Below, one piece after another: positions 17,520 to 30,300 of a DNA stretch of 64,000 nt. The stretch comes from Microbacterium sp. GCS4 (GTDB lineage Bacteria > Actinomycetota > Actinomycetes > Actinomycetales > Microbacteriaceae): assembly GCF_001262495.1 (NCBI RefSeq), contig NZ_LGYE01000002.1, positions 486,368-550,367 of the forward strand, in the 5' to 3' direction. A model generated the notes under the pieces. That model was not told the origin of the DNA. It worked only from the letters and a program-made list of their open reading frames with translations, and made no database searches. Each line of letters begins with the position of its first letter. The stretch's first letter is position 1. Position numbers and translations under genes: made by a program.

Positions 17520-19634
17520 GTGGCACAAGACGTGCTCACGGACCTGAGCAAGGTCCGCAACATCGGCATCATGGCTCACATCGATGCCGGCAAGACCACC
17601 ACGACCGAGCGCATCCTGTTCTACACGGGCGTCAACCACAAGCTGGGCGAGACGCACGACGGCGCCTCGACCACCGACTGGATGGAGCAGGAGAAGGAGC
17701 GCGGCATCACGATCACGTCTGCCGCCGTGACCTGCTTCTGGAACAACAACCAGATCAACATCATCGACACCCCCGGTCACGTGGACTTCACGGTCGAGGT
17801 GGAGCGCTCGCTCCGCGTCCTCGACGGCGCGGTCGCCGTGTTCGACGGCAAGGAGGGCGTCGAGCCCCAGTCCGAGACCGTGTGGCGTCAGGCCGACAAG
17901 TACAACGTCCCCCGCATCTGCTTCGTCAACAAGATGGACAAGCTCGGCGCGGACTTCTACTTCACGGTCGACACGATCGTCAACCGCCTCGGCGCCAAGC
18001 CGCTGGTGCTGCAGCTCCCGATCGGCGCCGAGAACGACTTCGTCGGCGTCGTCGACCTCATTGAGATGCGCGCGCTGGTCTGGCCCGGCGACGCCAAGGG
18101 TGACGTGACCATGGGCGCGTCGTATGAGATCCAGGAGATCCCGGCCGACCTCAAGGAGAAGGCCGACGAGTACCGTCAGCAGCTCCTCGAGACCGTCGCC
18201 GAGACCGACGACGCGCTGCTCGAGAAGTTCTTCGGCGGCGAGGAGCTCACGGTCGCCGAGATCAAGGGCGCCATCCGCAAGATGGTCGTCGCCTCGGAGA
18301 TCTACCCGGTCCTCTGCGGCTCGGCGTTCAAGAACCGCGGCGTGCAGCCGATGCTCGACGCGGTCGTCGACTACCTCCCGAACCCCCTCGACGTCGGCGC
18401 CATCGAGGCGCACGACCCGAAGGACGAGGAGAAGGTCATCGAGCGTCACCCCGACGCCAAGGACCCCTTCGCGGCCCTGGCGTTCAAGGTCGCCGTGCAC
18501 CCGTTCTTCGGTCGTCTGACCTACGTCCGCGTCTACTCGGGTCACCTCGACTCCGGCTCGGCCGTCATCAACTCGACCAAGGGCAAGAAGGAGCGCATCG
18601 GGAAGATCTTCCAGATGCACGCCAACAAGGAGAACCCGGTCGACTCGCTCACCGCGGGCAACATCTACGCCGTGATCGGCCTGAAGGACACCACCACCGG
18701 TGACACCCTCGCCGCGATCGACGCGCCCGTGGTCCTCGAGTCGATGACGTTCCCCGAGCCCGTCATCGAGGTCGCGATCGAGCCGAAGACCAAGGCCGAC
18801 CAGGAGAAGCTGGGCACCGCGATCCAGAAGCTCGCCGAAGAGGACCCGACGTTCCGCACGGAGCTCAACCCCGAGACCGGTCAGACGACCATCAAGGGCA
18901 TGGGCGAGCTGCACCTCGACATCCTCGTCGACCGCATGAAGCGCGAGTTCCGCGTCGAGGCGAACGTCGGCAAGCCGCAGGTGGCGTACCGCGAGACGAT
19001 CCGCAAGGCCGTCGAGAAGCACGATTACACGCACAAGAAGCAGACCGGTGGATCGGGCCAGTTCGCCAAGATCCAGTTCAACATCGAGCCGCTCGAGCTC
19101 GACGGCGACAAGACCTACGAGTTCGTGAACTCGGTCACCGGTGGTCGCATCCCGCGTGAGTACATCGGCTCGATCGATGCCGGTTTCCAGGACGCCATGA
19201 ACGTCGGCGTGCTCGCCGGCTACCCGATGGTGGGCGTCAAGGCGACCATCGTCGACGGTGCCGCGCACGACGTCGACTCCTCGGAGATGGCGTTCAAGAT
19301 CGCGGGCTCCATGGGCTTCAAGGAGGCCGCTCGTCGCGCCAACCCCGTGCTGCTCGAGCCGCTCATGGCCGTCGAGGTCCGCACGCCCGAGGAGTACATG
19401 GGCGACGTCATCGGCGACCTGAACTCGCGTCGTGGCCAGATCCAGTCGATGGAGGACGCCGCAGGCGTCAAGGTCGTCCGCGCCCAGGTCCCGCTGTCCG
19501 AGATGTTCGGCTACATCGGCGACCTGCGCTCGAAGACCTCGGGTCGCGCCGTCTACTCGATGGAGTTCCACAGCTACGCTGAGGTTCCCCGCGCCGTGGC
19601 CGACGAGATCGTCCAGAAGGCCAAGGGCGAGTAA
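17520..19634 (+). CDS. fusA: Elongation factor G
   Basis: 704 residues, GTG start after a weak AAGGA. EF-G drives tRNA-mRNA translocation using GTP. G1 is AHIDAGKTT (residues 19-27), G3 [10 protein letters not shown]4 NKMDKLG, and the switch I region contains [10 protein letters not shown]. The domain IV loop, with the family pattern GSGQFAKI, is present, and the C-terminus has [24 protein letters not shown]. Length is typical. Confidence 0.98.
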   Translation: MAQDVLTDLSKVRNIGIMAHIDAGKTTTTERILFYTGVNHKLGETHDGASTTDWMEQEKERGITITSAAVTCFWNNNQINIIDTPGHVDFTVEVERSLRVLDGAVAVFDGKEGVEPQSETVWRQADKYNVPRICFVNKMDKLGADFYFTVDTIVNRLGAKPLVLQLPIGAENDFVGVVDLIEMRALVWPGDAKGDVTMGASYEIQEIPADLKEKADEYRQQLLETVAETDDALLEKFFGGEELTVAEIKGAIRKMVVASEIYPVLCGSAFKNRGVQPMLDAVVDYLPNPLDVGAIEAHDPKDEEKVIERHPDAKDPFAALAFKVAVHPFFGRLTYVRVYSGHLDSGSAVINSTKGKKERIGKIFQMHANKENPVDSLTAGNIYAVIGLKDTTTGDTLAAIDAPVVLESMTFPEPVIEVAIEPKTKADQEKLGTAIQKLAEEDPTFRTELNPETGQTTIKGMGELHLDILVDRMKREFRVEANVGKPQVAYRETIRKAVEKHDYTHKKQTGGSGQFAKIQFNIEPLELDGDKTYEFVNSVTGGRIPREYIGSIDAGFQDAMNVGVLAGYPMVGVKATIVDGAAHDVDSSEMAFKIAGSMGFKEAARRANPVLLEPLMAVEVRTPEEYMGDVIGDLNSRRGQIQSMEDAAGVKVVRAQVPLSEMFGYIGDLRSKTSGRAVYSMEFHSYAEVPRAVADEIVQKAKGE

Positions 19635-19639
19635 CACGT

Positions 19640-19671
19640 CCTGGGAGCCGGGTTTCGGCTCGGCTCCCAGG
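19640..19671 (+). terminator. Hairpin between fusA and tuf
   Basis: An 11-bp perfect stem, CCTGGGAGCCG with its complement, and a 10-base loop, five bases after the fusA stop. It may attenuate read-through so that tuf depends on its own promoter. Confidence 0.65.
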
Positions 19672-19697
19672 TCCCCTACAACTTCACATTCCCTCTC

Positions 19698-19706
19698 TAC
19701 TAAACT
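19698..19706 (+). promoter_or_regulatory. Probable tuf promoter, -10 element
   Basis: The AT-rich stretch TACTAAACT contains a good -10 (TAAACT, 19701-19706), about 75 bases before tuf. A -35 is not clear; TTCACA lies only 12 bases upstream. Confidence 0.45.
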
Positions 19707-19781
19707 GAGAACCTAACCCGTAGAGAACCGGTCGCAATCCAGTGCCCGGAACCTCTACAACGACGTCCTGAGGAGGACCCA

Positions 19782-20972
<1,191 letters not shown>

Positions 20973-20977
20973 GTCGG

Positions 20978-21014
20978 GCCGGGTCAATGCGAGCGAAGCC
21001 CGCGTTGACCCGGC
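20978..21014 (+). terminator. tuf terminator, first hairpin
   Basis: Perfect 10-bp stem GCCGGGTCAA / TTGACCCGGC with a 17-base loop, starting five bases after the tuf stop codon. Confidence 0.65.
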
Positions 21015-21022
21015 ATCGACTC

Positions 21023-21052
21023 AGGTTGAGCGAGCGGAGCGAGTCGAAACCT
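21023..21052. repeat. Single arm of the intergenic palindromic repeat
   Basis: GGTTGAGCGAGCGGAGCGAG followed by TCGAAACC: the right-hand arm of the repeat family, with the ends GGTT/AACC able to pair. Between the two tuf terminators. Confidence 0.6.
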
Positions 21053-21071
21053 CGTTCATCCTGAGATCACT

Positions 21072-21106
21072 GAAAAGGGGTCGGACCTTCGGGTCCGGCC
21101 CCTTTT
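21072..21106 (+). terminator. tuf terminator, second hairpin with T run
   Basis: A 14-15 bp stem (AAAAGGGGTCGGACC / GGTCCGGCCCCTTTT, one G-T pair), a stable TTCG tetraloop and a T5 tract: a classic intrinsic terminator. Confidence 0.9.
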
Positions 21107-21165
21107 TCGTGCCCTGAAGTCGAAGAATCTCCTCGTATTCGAGCGCGACGCGCCGATGCATGATT

Positions 21166-21193
21166 TTGAATATAACTTGAAGTGTCATATACG
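21166..21193 (+). promoter_or_regulatory. Probable promoter of the giant surface-protein gene
   Basis: TTGAAT (21166-21171), a 16-base spacer and TATACG (21188-21193), in a short AT-rich island that stands out from the GC-rich surroundings. The transcript would have a leader of about 175 bases. Confidence 0.5.
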
Positions 21194-21203
21194 GTGAGAG
21201 CAG

Positions 21204-21354
21204 TTGCACATCGTGCAGCCCGTATGCGTCGAACCGGGGTCAAGGCCGGGACGGCAGCCGACGTGGGTGATCTGGGGAACCCGAACCTCCTCTGATGCGC
21301 CCACGCGGTGCATGCGCGAGGGGAGTGCCCGCACATCGGGGAGTGGTGTGCGGG
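21204..21354 (+). promoter_or_regulatory. Structured 5' leader of the giant surface-protein gene
   Basis: The untranslated leader can form several hairpins: a TGCAC/GTGCA pair at the 5' end (about 21206-21218), CCGG-based stems at about 21237-21260, and an 8-bp perfect stem CCCGCACA / TGTGCGGG (21328-21335 with 21347-21354). The last one ends about ten bases before the GGGGAG ribosome binding site. This could be a regulatory leader, but I cannot match it to the conserved bases of the c-di-GMP, c-di-AMP, cobalamin or SAM riboswitches. Confidence 0.35.
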
Positions 21355-21373
21355 GTCTTAGGGGAGTTTCAGC

Positions 21374-24300
21374 ATGCGTTCGACCCTGCGTCGGAAGTTC
21401 GATCAGCGCGCCCGGAGACTGACGGCCATCACCGCCGTCGTCTCGCTCGTCACCGGGGCGCTCGCCCTCGGGGTCACGGCGCAGACGGCGGCAGCGGCCC
21501 CCTGGGCCCCCGCGGTGACGACGCAGAACGTCGACCCGTCCGGAGCCGGCAAGGACTTCGTGCTCGCGGGCGAGGACGTCGCCTTCGACGTCTCCGTGCG
21601 CAACAGCGACGGGGGTGCGCAGTTCAACCTCAGCCTGATCGCGACCCTGCCGGCATCCGTCGCATTCGTCTCCGGCGGATCCTTCGGCACGCCTGTCGTG
21701 TATGCGGAGGGTGAGACGCTGCCGAACCGCTCCCGGACCACGGCGAGCGACTGTGCGACGGAGGGTCTCGTCGACTCTCCCGAGACTCCGCTCTGCGCGG
21801 TGCCCGCCGGTCAGCAGGTGTGGGTGTGGTCGAACGTCAACGACCTCCCGCAGGGAGCCACGGTCTCCTCGAGCATCGCGATCGCCCCGATCAGCGACCT
21901 CTACCCGGTAGGCGGCGAGATCGGATTCTCGGTCCGCGCCTATACGAGCAACGATCCCTCGCGTCTGCCGACCTACGACGGTTCGCCCAGCGTCGCCCGC
22001 ACCGGCACTCACACCTCGGGTGCCGGGACCGCGACCGACGACGTTCCCGTTCAGGCGCTGCGCATCGTCAAGGACGAGCCGAGCGTCGAGAGCGAGCTCG
22101 TGCGCGGTGTGCACCGCAACGTGACGACCTACACCATGAAGGTCGAGAACACGACTCGTGGTGCGACCACCGGTGTCACCGTCACCGACTATCTTCCGGC
22201 GGGCCTGGAGTACCTCGGCCTGGCCACGCGCGACAACTCCGCGGGCGTCGAGTACGACGGCGCGCCCGCGCTGGTCGGCGGCGTCACGGCGACGGAGTCC
22301 GTCGACACGGTGCAGATCGACGCCGCCCGGGCGAACGCCCCCGGCCTTCCCGGGGCCGGCGTCTACACGGTCGTGGTCTGGTCGCTCGGCGACCTCGCGC
22401 CCGGCGCCACAGCCGAGATCCGCTACCACGCCGCGGTGCCTCTCTTCGCGAATGCGCTGTGGGACGGAACCGCGCCCGACGTCTCCGCCGGTGCCCAGGC
22501 GGCCAACCTCGACAACAACACCGGTGCATCCACGCGCCACGGCGGCGCCGACGCCGCGGAGTCCGCGCAGTCGTTCCGCAACGTGGCGGCGGTCGCCGGC
22601 ACGTACCAGGGGCCGGTTCTCGACGGAGATCCTGCGCTCCGCGCAGCGCGCGATGACGACGACGAGGTGATCGAGGCCGTCGACGTCCGCGTCGTGAAGA
22701 GCGTGGAGACCGGTGGACTGTTCGACGCGGGGGTGGTCGCCGCCTACTCCGTGCGCGTCGATGTCAGCGAGTACGTGGACGCCTCCCACATCGTGCTGAC
22801 GGACGTCATCCCGAACGGGCTGTGCCCGGCCTTCCCTGGTTCGGGATCGGATGTCGCGCTCAGGATCGGCGATCGATCCGTCACGGGGGCGGAGTGGAAC
22901 GCCGAGATCCCGGGCGACGCCTGCAACTTCCCGACCGAGGCGCGCGGAGCCGAGCTCTCGGACGGTCTCACGCTCACGTCGATGACGTACGCGCCGGGCG
23001 ACGGCACCTTCACCGTGACCTTCGCGGTGGCCGACCTCGCCGCGGGCTCGTCGTACGCCGGCCGATATGCCGTAATGCAGCGTCCGAACTACACGGGAGC
23101 GAACGGAGGCACGAGCTCGGGGGACCGCTTCCTCAACACGGTGCAGGTCGCGGCCGAGACGACACCGATCGCGGCGATCGCGAACGACCCCGCGCTCCGC
23201 GACCGCGTCGGAGGCGTGCGACGCGTGCTCGACGACTCATCGGCGCTGATCACCTCGCGCTTCACGGCGCTCGAGAAGACCGTCCTCGAACGCGGGCAGA
23301 CGCCGACGGATGCCGGGGCGACCTGGTCCGCCGAGAGCACGGCGCCGTTCTCTCCGGGCGACGACGTCTGGTACCGCCTCGTCGTGCCGTTCGCGACGGG
23401 CATCGACACCCGCAATCCGATCCTCACCGACTATCTGCCCGAGGGCGTCGAGCTCGCGGAGCTCCGCTACGCCTACCGCGGCATCCCGGGATTCGCCGAC
23501 GTCACGACCCCGACCGCCTGGGGGAGCGGCTCGTTCCCGACCGCCTACATCCCCGACACCGCGGCGACCGGTACCTCGCTCTCCTGGGAGTTCGGCGCGC
23601 ACAACCGCAGCGGCAGCGGCGACCGCTTCATGCCCGCCGGCAGCGCCGTCACGGTGTACCTGCGAGGAGTGGTGCAGGCGCAGTCCGCCTCGCAGGACGA
23701 CGTCGACAGTCCCCTCAACCACGCCAAGTACCAGCAGGTGAACGTCGACGGCGAGATCTCCTTCCTCCGCGACGACGCCGGCATCGACCTCGACTGGGGT
23801 GCGACGCTCACCAAGGGCATCCGCGCGGTCGGCGGCACGGTCATCGGAGCGGACTTCGGCTCCCGCGTCGAGACCAGGCAGGTCGTGCAGGGTGACGCGG
23901 TCGAGTACCGCATCGACGTGACGACCCCGCAGAACACGACGACCGACTACGTGGTGTGGGACGTCCTCCCGGCCGGCGTGAAGAAAGCCGACGTCTCCGC
24001 CTACTCCGCAGAGCGCTACGACGGCGGCGCCACCTCGGCGCTCTCCAGCGGCCAGTACTCCGCGACCGCGTACGACGCGGGGGAGACGCTGCCCGACGGC
24101 ATCGCGCTCGACCCTGCTCTCGGCGACCGCTCGGTGATCGCCTGGACCGTCGACGCGTCGCTCGCCGGATCCGTCGCCGCGACCGACACGACCTCCGCCC
24201 GCGTCCGCGGTCTGAGCCTCGGCTACACCCTCACGGTCCCCGCGGGCATCGTCGGCGGAGGGGATGCCGCGCAGCTGACCCAGAGCTACACGAACACCGC

Positions 24301-27300
24301 GGGCATCGTCAGCTACGCCGTCGAGAACACCCCGAGCCGCACGACGACGATCGTGCCCCAGCGCGACGGCGGGGGTCAGCAGCTCACCGACCGAACGCCG
24401 CGCGACGGAGAGGTGGCGGCTTCGGACGTCGACACCGTCGACAGCGCCGAGATCCACCTGCCCGATGTCGTGATCGAGAAGAAGCTGGTCTCCACCGAGG
24501 TGGCTCCGACCGCGGATGCCACGGCCGGTGTCGTGGACCTCGGCGACGGGACGCGCAACAGCGCGACGCAGATCGTGCAGGGCGAGCAGGCCACGTTCGA
24601 GTACTCCGTGACCATCCCGGCGCGCACCACGGTTCGGGGCGCGATCCTCTCCGACGACGGACGGCTCGGCATCTCGCCCGGCTCCGGGTCCACGGCCTAC
24701 CGGTACGTCGAGGGCAGTGCGGCGTTCTTCGGTCCCTCCGGCGGACCTCTCGCGATCGGCGCCGGCTCGAACGACTTCCGTGCCTCCGAGCGCGCGGGGG
24801 AGTCGCACGGCGTGCTCACCTTCCCCGACGTGTACACCAACGCGACGTCCGCGCCGCAGACCTTCCGCGCACGCATCACAGTGTGGGTGACCGACAAGGA
24901 CGACTCGGCCGACGGCGGCTCTCGAGCCGACATCGCGCACGGCACGGCGCTCACGAACACCGCACGCCTGACCTTCCTCGACCCGAACGCGACGGGCGGC
25001 GCCCGGCTGACTCGCACGGACACCGCGTCCGCGCAGTTCGTCGAGCCCGCGCCCACGCTGCGCAAGACCACCTCCTCCGCGACGGTGTCGGCCAGCGGCA
25101 CGGTGACGTACACGCTCACCGCGAGCAACGCCTCGGGTCGTCCGGCGCTGTACGACGTCGTCGTGATCGACTGCGTGCCGCAGGAGGTCACCCCGAGCGC
25201 CCTCAGCGCGACGGTCGGATCCGCTCGCATCCTCGACGAGGACTGCAGCGGCTCGGCGTCCACCGCCATCACCCGAGGCTCCGGCACGGGAACGCTCATC
25301 GAGTGGACGATCCCTGCGGTGCGCGGTGACGACGTCACGCCGACGCTGACGTACCTCGGCACCGTGCAGGCCCATGCCGGCGGCGGCTCGGAGTTCGTGA
25401 ACCGCGCCGAACTCACGGGGTACACGCTGCCCCTCGCCGTCGGCGCCGACGGGGACACCGCGGATCGTCGCGGCACGTACACGCGCTCGACCACCGCCAC
25501 CGTGAAGATGCCCGAGGCGTCGATCGAGAAGAAGGTCGGCCCCACCGGGGCCGCCGTCGGCGACGTCGTCACGTACTCCGTGACCGCATCCCTCCCGTCG
25601 AACACCAACTTCTACGACATCACGTTGAACGACACCCTCCCGGCCGGCGTCGAGTTCCTCGCCGACGGCACGGCCACGCAGACCGTGCAGTGGGCCGGCG
25701 GCCCCGATGCCCCGGTCGTCGGCGCGCCGACAGTCGACGGTCGCGCGCTGTCGTGGAGGATCTCGTCCGACGACGTGCTGGCCTGGACGTCCGCCCGGTC
25801 CATCACGGTGACGTACCAGGCGCGGATCACGACGGCCGTGACCTCGGCGGCGCCGATCAACAGCGCGACGTTCGCGTGGAGCAAGGTCGACGGCTCGACG
25901 ACATCGTCCGACCGTCGCACGCAGACCGCGACCGCACCGCTCACGATCCTGAACCCGAACGTCACGATCGCCAAGGCGGTCAAGAACACGGGTGCGGATG
26001 ACAGCGCCTACGGCACCGCCTCCACCGGCGGTCCCGAGCAGTCGTTCACCTACCGGGTCCGCGTCAGCAACGCGACCGGCGTCGGCACCGCGCCCGCGTA
26101 CGGCGTGGTCGTCACCGACACCGTGGACCGCGGCATCCGGATCGACACCACGCAGTCGGCGTTCGCCGGCGCGACGTTCTCGGACGAGACCGCACTGCGC
26201 GAGGGCCGCGGTGGCGTGATCACCTGGACGCTCGCGGGTCCGCTGAGCAATCGGGCGGGCGCGAACACGATCGACCTCGTCTACCGCGGCACGTTCGTGC
26301 CGGCCGAGTCCCTCGGCGCCGGGGCGCTCGGCAACCGTGCCGTCGTCACGCGCTACGAGTCCGCCCAGACCGGCGGATGGACCTATCGACCGGGTGCCGG
26401 ATCTCGACCGGGCGGCGGCGCGATCCTCGCGACCAACACATCGGGCGCCGCGGACATCACCCCGCGCTTCCCGCAGGTCGCGCTGAGCAAGCGCGTCGCC
26501 TCGGGCAGCGAGGCGTTCGTCGGGGAGTCCTTCTCGTGGACCCTCCAGGCCCGCAACACCGGGACGGGGGAGGCGCAGACGATCACGCTGACCGACACGC
26601 TGCCCGCCAACTGGGAGTACGACGCCACGGTCGTGCCGCGCCTCACGGTGGGTACGCAGGCTCCGGTCGATCTGGCCGCGCCCGTCGTGACCGCGAAGGA
26701 CGGGCGTCAGGTGCTGACCTGGGCTCTCGGGTCGTCGATCGGGCAGCCGCTGCTCCCCGGGACCACCGGCGGGGCCACGGAGTCGCAGCGCACGCTGCTC
26801 GTGACCTTCGCGACCGTGCCGCATCCTGGCGCGGTGACGGATCCCGGCGCCGGTCTCTCGATCGACCACCGGAACACCGTCGGCGGAGTGGCGACCGATA
26901 CGACCGGAGCGACGCGCAACGCGTCCGGCTCCTACACCGGTCCGGACGCCGCGGCATCCGCGCACATCGCTCGTGCCGATCTGCGTGTCGCGAAGGAGGC
27001 GATCGGCGGAGACGCGAACGGCGCCTGGACCGCAGGCGAGACGGCTCGGGCGGGCTACGCCCAGCCGCAGTGGCGCATCACCGTCACGAACCAGGGGCCG
27101 GATGCCGCGAGCGGGCCGTTCCTCGTGACCGACGCCGTCGACCTCCCCGCGGGAGTGACGACCGGCGGGTTCACCGCGCGGTACCACTCCAGCGCCGCCG
27201 ACACGACAGGCGTCGCGGTGACGCTGTCGGGCACTGGCACGGCGAGCGATCCGTTCGTCGTCGGCGACCGCGCTCGCACTCTCAAGGCCGACGGAAGCGA

Positions 27301-30300
27301 CCGCATCGTGCTGCTGGCGAACGTCGCCGTACAGGCTCCGGCCACCGGCACGTCGTCGAACACCGCCGCCGCCACGGCCCGCACGTTCGAGCGTGCGGAG
27401 GACGTCGCGAAGGACAACACGGCCACGGCGTCGAAGACGATCTCGAGCGCCGCCGACCTCGCGGTGACGAAGACCGTGAACACGGCGGAGCCGACAGCGG
27501 GACGACCCATCACCTGGAGCATCAAGGTGCGGAACAACGGTCCGTCCGTGGCGCTGGCGTCCACCGCGTCGCCGATCACCGTGACCGACACGATCCCCGC
27601 GGGCATCAGCGGAGTGGCGGATCCGTCCGCGGGCCTCACGGCGTGGAGCGTCACGGCGTCGGACGGATGGCCCGCTGCGGCCGGCGACACGATCACCTGG
27701 ACGTTCCTGGGGGCGCAGCTCGCCGTGGGCCCCGCCCAGGACCTGTCGCTCACCGGGACGATCGACTCCTCGTGGACCGGGGGCGAGATCCGCAACATCG
27801 CCACCGTCGCGCCGGGGATCACGGCCGACCCGACGCCGTCGAACGACCGGGGCGAGGTGTCGGTCACCCCCGGCGACGACACGACGCTCGCGATCACGAA
27901 GACGCGCGTGGTGCTCGACGGCGGCACGTGGAAGGATGCCGGACAGCTCGGCACCGCTCTGCCCGCTGTGGTCGCCGGCGAGACCATCAGCTACCGCGTG
28001 GTGGTGACGAACAACGGGCCCGCCGATGCGCGCGAGGTCCGTGTCGTGGACGAGGTCCCCGACATGCTGGCCTTCGCGTCCGTGCAGGACGAGTCGGGCG
28101 CGTGGACCCGCACGGCCGGCCCTGGCACGTCCGACACGTTCACCGTGGACGGGGCCGTGCCCGCGGCCTCCGGTCGGAACACGCGATCCTTCGTCGTGAC
28201 CTACACGGTCGACGCCGCACTCGCCCCGGGCTCCGAAGTGGAGAACCAGGCACGGGCCGAGGCGGAGAACGCCACCAACGTCCCGCGGGACGGCGACTCC
28301 ACGGCATCCGACCGCGTCGCCGACCTGTCGATCGTCAAGCAGGCGCTCGACGCGGCCGGCGTTCCGGTGGCCGAGGGCGTCGTCCCCGAGGTGACCGCCG
28401 GCACGCAGACGCGCTTCCTGCTGACCGTGACCAACCGCGGCCCGAGCATCTCCGGCGCACCGATCACGGTCGACGACCGGCTTCCCGCCGGGCTCGCCTA
28501 CGTGTCGTCCACGATCTCCGTGGCCGGGGCGGCTGCGTCGGATGCCGACGCGATCGTCAGCACGGACGAGCGGTCGATCTCCTGGGCGGCGCTCACCGGC
28601 ACCGACACCCTCGCGACCGGCGGGACGATCGTGATCGAGATCACGGCAGAGGTCGCCGCCGACGTCCGCGTGCAGCGGCTCGTCAACGCGGCGGACGTCA
28701 GCGGACCGGACGACGTCGATCCGAGCAACAACCACGATGAGGCGGTGATCGACATCGTGCGCCTGGCCGAGATGTCGATCGTGAAGGATGCCGCTGCTGG
28801 ACCGTGGATCGCGGGGACCGAGGTCGCGTACACCCTGACGATCGCGAACGACGGCCCCTCGGTCGCCGATGCGTTCGTCGCGGACGTGCTCCCGACGGGG
28901 CTCACGGCCGTGTCGATCGTGGGTGACGGATGGACCTGCGACGACGGCTCCCAGAGCTGCCTGCGCGCCGAGCACCCGGTCGGCGAGAGCACGATCACGG
29001 TCGTCGCGCGGATCGGATCGGACGTGCCGACCGGCACGGCTCTCACGAACACCGCGACGCTGACGTGGACGGACAGCCGATCGACCTCGCCGCACGAGGA
29101 CGACGACTCCGCGCGGATCGACGTCACGACCGACGCCGACCTGCGGCTCGTCAAGACGGCGATCACGACGGAGGGCGAGGAGACGGCCGCGGCCGTGGCG
29201 GGGGAGGACGTCCGCTACCGCATCGAGGTCGAGAACCTCGGCTCGAGCGACGCGATCGGCCCGATCTCGGTGGTCGACCGGCTGCCGGACGGCACCTCGT
29301 TCGTCGCGCTCACGGGCGCGGCCGCCGACCTGTGGTCCGCATCGGTCGACGACAGGGATCCCCGATCGGTCACCTTCACGCAGATTCCCGCCGCGGCGGG
29401 CCTCGGGAGCGGCGTGTCCGCATCGACGATCGAGTTCGAGGCGCACGTCGACGCCGCCGCGATGCACGGAGCCGTCCTGCGGAACACGGCGACGGTGTCG
29501 TCGGGAACGCCGGACTCCCACGCGGACAACGACACGGACACCGCCGACGTCACGGTCGCCCGCGAGGTGGACCTCGCGATCCTCAAGCGCCACGACGCGG
29601 GAGCGGTGCGCATCGGCGACGAGCTGCCGTTCACGCTCCAGGTGCGCAACGCCGGCCCGTCCGAGGCGACGGACGTCGTCGTCGTCGACACCGTGCCAGC
29701 GGGGCTGGAGGTGCTGACCGCGCCGGGCGACCCGGTCGGAGCGGGCTGGACCGTGGAGTCCGTCGAGCCGATCGATGTGGACGACCCCGCCGCGGGGACC
29801 CGTGTGTCCGCACGCTATGCGCCGGTGATCGCGCCGGGCGCCGAGTCCGCCGATCTCGAGATCGTGACGCGCGTGCAGGTGGCGGCGTATCCCGAGGTGG
29901 TCAACACGGCTGCTGTGACTGCTGCGGAGATCACGGAGGAGCATCCCGACCGGACCCCGGAGGACAACCGCGTCGAGGACGCCGTCTCGGTGCCTGCGAT
30001 GGCGTCGCTCTCGACGACCAAGACCGCGGTCGGGACCTTCCAGGTCGGGAAGACCGCCACGTACGAGATCGTCGTGCGCAACGACGGCCCGACCGCCGAC
30101 CCGGGACCCGTCGTCGTAACGGATGCGTTGCCCGCAGGCCTCTCCTTCGCCGATTCGCCCGACGACGGCGTCGCAGTGGACGGTCGGACCGTCACCTGGA
30201 CGCTTCATGACGGCATCCCGGTAGATAGCGAGGTCACGCTGACGCTCCACGTCCGCGTCGATCAGGCGGCGTTCCCGTCGGTCGTGAACGTCGTCACGGT

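Noticed and set aside
17145..19637. An 830-residue frame on the minus strand opposite fusA
   Set aside because: Leu/Asp/Arg/Val-rich low-complexity shadow; fusA is certain.
21204..21354. c-di-GMP or c-di-AMP riboswitch
   Set aside because: Some fragments look similar (GGGACGGCAGCC, GGGTGATC), but the invariant bases of those classes are not all there, so I only call it a structured leader.
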